From Alphaproteobacteria bacterium (GTDB taxonomy: Bacteria > Pseudomonadota > Alphaproteobacteria > ATCC43930 > CGMCC-115725), in contig JAFAYW010000338.1 in assembly GCA_019240125.1 (NCBI GenBank), forward strand, positions 1 through 33,586: a stretch of 33,586 nt of DNA, read 5' to 3'. Positions 32,547-33,586 of this stretch are shown one piece after another. The notes below the pieces were generated by a model that worked only from the letters and a program-made list of their open reading frames with translations, made no database searches and was not told where the DNA came from. Every line of letters starts with the position of its first letter. The first letter of the stretch is position 1. The position numbers and the translations under genes were made by a program.

Positions 32547-33586
32547 ATGAGCGATGCGGGCTTCGATGCGGGGATCTGGCCGGCGCTCGACTATAGCCGG
32601 GTGCCCTATAGCCTCTATCACGACCGCGCGGTCTATGAGCGCGAGCAGGCGCGCATCTTTCGCGGGCCGGTGTGGAATTACCTGGCGCTCGAAGCCGAAA
32701 TTCCCACACCCGGCGATTTCCGTGCGAGCTATGTCGGCGACACGCCGGTCATCGTCAATCGCGACCGCCACGGCGCGATCAAGGCCTTTGTCAATCGCTG
32801 CGCGCATCGCGGCGCGATCGTGCGGCGCGAGCTCTCCGGCAATGTTAGCGAGCACACCTGCATCTATCACCAATGGTGCTACGACCTCGACGGCGCGCTG
32901 ACCGGCATCCCGTTCCGTCGCGGCATCCGCGGCAAAGGCGGCATGGATGCGAGCTTCGACATGGGCGCGCATGGCTTGCAGCCGTTGCGCGTCGCGACCT
33001 TGCACGGCGCGATCTTCGGGACCCTGTCAGCCGACGCGGAACCGCTCGAAACCTATCTCGGCCAGCCGGTGATGACGGAAATCCACCGCATCCTGCATCG
33101 GCCGGTGACGGTGCTCGGCTACACAAGACAGCGCATCCGCGCCAACTGGAAGCTCTATGCCGAAAACACGCGCGACAACTACCATGCCAGCCTGTTGCAC
33201 GACTTCCTGCGCAGCTTTGGCATGGACCGCTCGACGCAGGTCGGCGGCGTTCGGATGGACCAGCGGCACCGTCACAACATCACCTGGGCCGAGGCCGACA
33301 GCGACACCGCCGAGGCGGCGCGCGATGCCTACAACACCGCCAATATCCGCAACGACCGCCTCGCCTTGCAGGAGCCTGGTCTGGTGACATACCGGCCCGA
33401 GCGGCCGGGCGACCGGCTCAACCTGATCGCCACCTCGGTGTTTCCTGGCTCCGTCTTCATGGTGCTGAGCAACAGCCTGGCGATCCGCCAGATCAGGCCG
33501 CGCGGCATCGACGAGGTCGAGGTGCATCAGACGATGCTCGGCTACGCGGACGACCCGCCCGACATGACCGAGCACCGGCTGAACCA
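32547..33586 (+). CDS. Rieske aromatic ring-hydroxylating oxygenase alpha subunit; 3' end beyond the window
   Basis: The start ATG follows GGGAGGTG at 32536-32543, and 346 codons are present. The Rieske cluster ligands are C85 and H87 (CAHRG) and C105 and H108 (CIYHQW; the usual residue before W is G). The mononuclear iron site is AENTRDNYHASLLH with D210, H213 and H218. The protein resembles anthranilate 1,2-dioxygenase/salicylate hydroxylase-type alpha subunits, such as AndAc. It would hydroxylate an aromatic or related substrate with NADH-driven electrons. A beta subunit, ferredoxin and reductase would lie past the right edge, if present. It is divergent from the ACAD/ligase genes. Confidence 0.93.
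   Translation, partial: MSDAGFDAGIWPALDYSRVPYSLYHDRAVYEREQARIFRGPVWNYLALEAEIPTPGDFRASYVGDTPVIVNRDRHGAIKAFVNRCAHRGAIVRRELSGNVSEHTCIYHQWCYDLDGALTGIPFRRGIRGKGGMDASFDMGAHGLQPLRVATLHGAIFGTLSADAEPLETYLGQPVMTEIHRILHRPVTVLGYTRQRIRANWKLYAENTRDNYHASLLHDFLRSFGMDRSTQVGGVRMDQRHRHNITWAEADSDTAEAARDAYNTANIRNDRLALQEPGLVTYRPERPGDRLNLIATSVFPGSVFMVLSNSLAIRQIRPRGIDEVEVHQTMLGYADDPPDMTEHRLN

Overview
The window (about 65% GC by eye) looks like chromosomal DNA of an alphaproteobacterium, most likely a Rhodospirillales- or Hyphomicrobiales-like lineage. This rests on family content: DUF1013 (TrcR-like), DUF1192, DUF465/YdcH, DUF1194 and a TIGR02444 protein together with purE-purK and propionyl-CoA carboxylase. No rRNA, tRNA, CRISPR array, prophage or insertion sequence was seen. 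Coding density is very high, with many convergent and divergent pairs and short gaps.

Left part (1-10 kb): the propionyl-CoA carboxylase genes pccB and pccA (pccA runs off the left edge) lie on the minus strand. They are separated by a clearly AT-richer gene on the opposite strand with a weak nuclease-like signature. A carboxymuconolactone-decarboxylase-family gene, purEK (stop and start overlapping as TGATG), a soluble diguanylate cyclase, two DUF465 genes, a TIGR02444 gene, ubiX, DUF1192, DUF1013 and gmhA follow.

Middle (10-25.7 kb): propionyl-CoA synthetase (prpE), which with PccBA would carry propionate to methylmalonyl-CoA; an MFS exporter divergent from an AraC regulator; a DUF3053 lipoprotein; a GFA-family zinc protein; a second acyl-CoA ligase preceded by an intergenic palindromic repeat; an orphan peptide-type ABC substrate-binding protein; tungstate transporter genes tupB-tupA with no ATPase gene; a 54-residue exported His/Trp-rich peptide gene; a secreted von Willebrand A-domain protein; YjbQ/UPF0047; aldose 1-epimerase; a MetE-C-terminal-like methyltransferase; and a flavin monooxygenase of the NtaA/DszA type.

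Right part (25.7-33.6 kb): a minus-strand run made of an LLM (F420-type) oxidoreductase, an HlyD/EmrA adaptor and an EmrB-type MFS pump; an NTF2-like protein; then an acyl-CoA dehydrogenase-family gene followed by an amino acid:[carrier protein] ligase. The ligase is a class II aminoacyl-tRNA-synthetase homologue lacking a tRNA-binding domain, with the Cys/Glu/Cys zinc triad visible. Divergent from these is a Rieske ring-hydroxylating oxygenase alpha subunit cut by the right edge. The ligase/dehydrogenase pair, possibly with the Rieske enzyme and the pump, is the most interesting candidate system: a minimal NRPS-like route that loads and modifies an amino acid on a carrier protein. No carrier protein is encoded inside the window.
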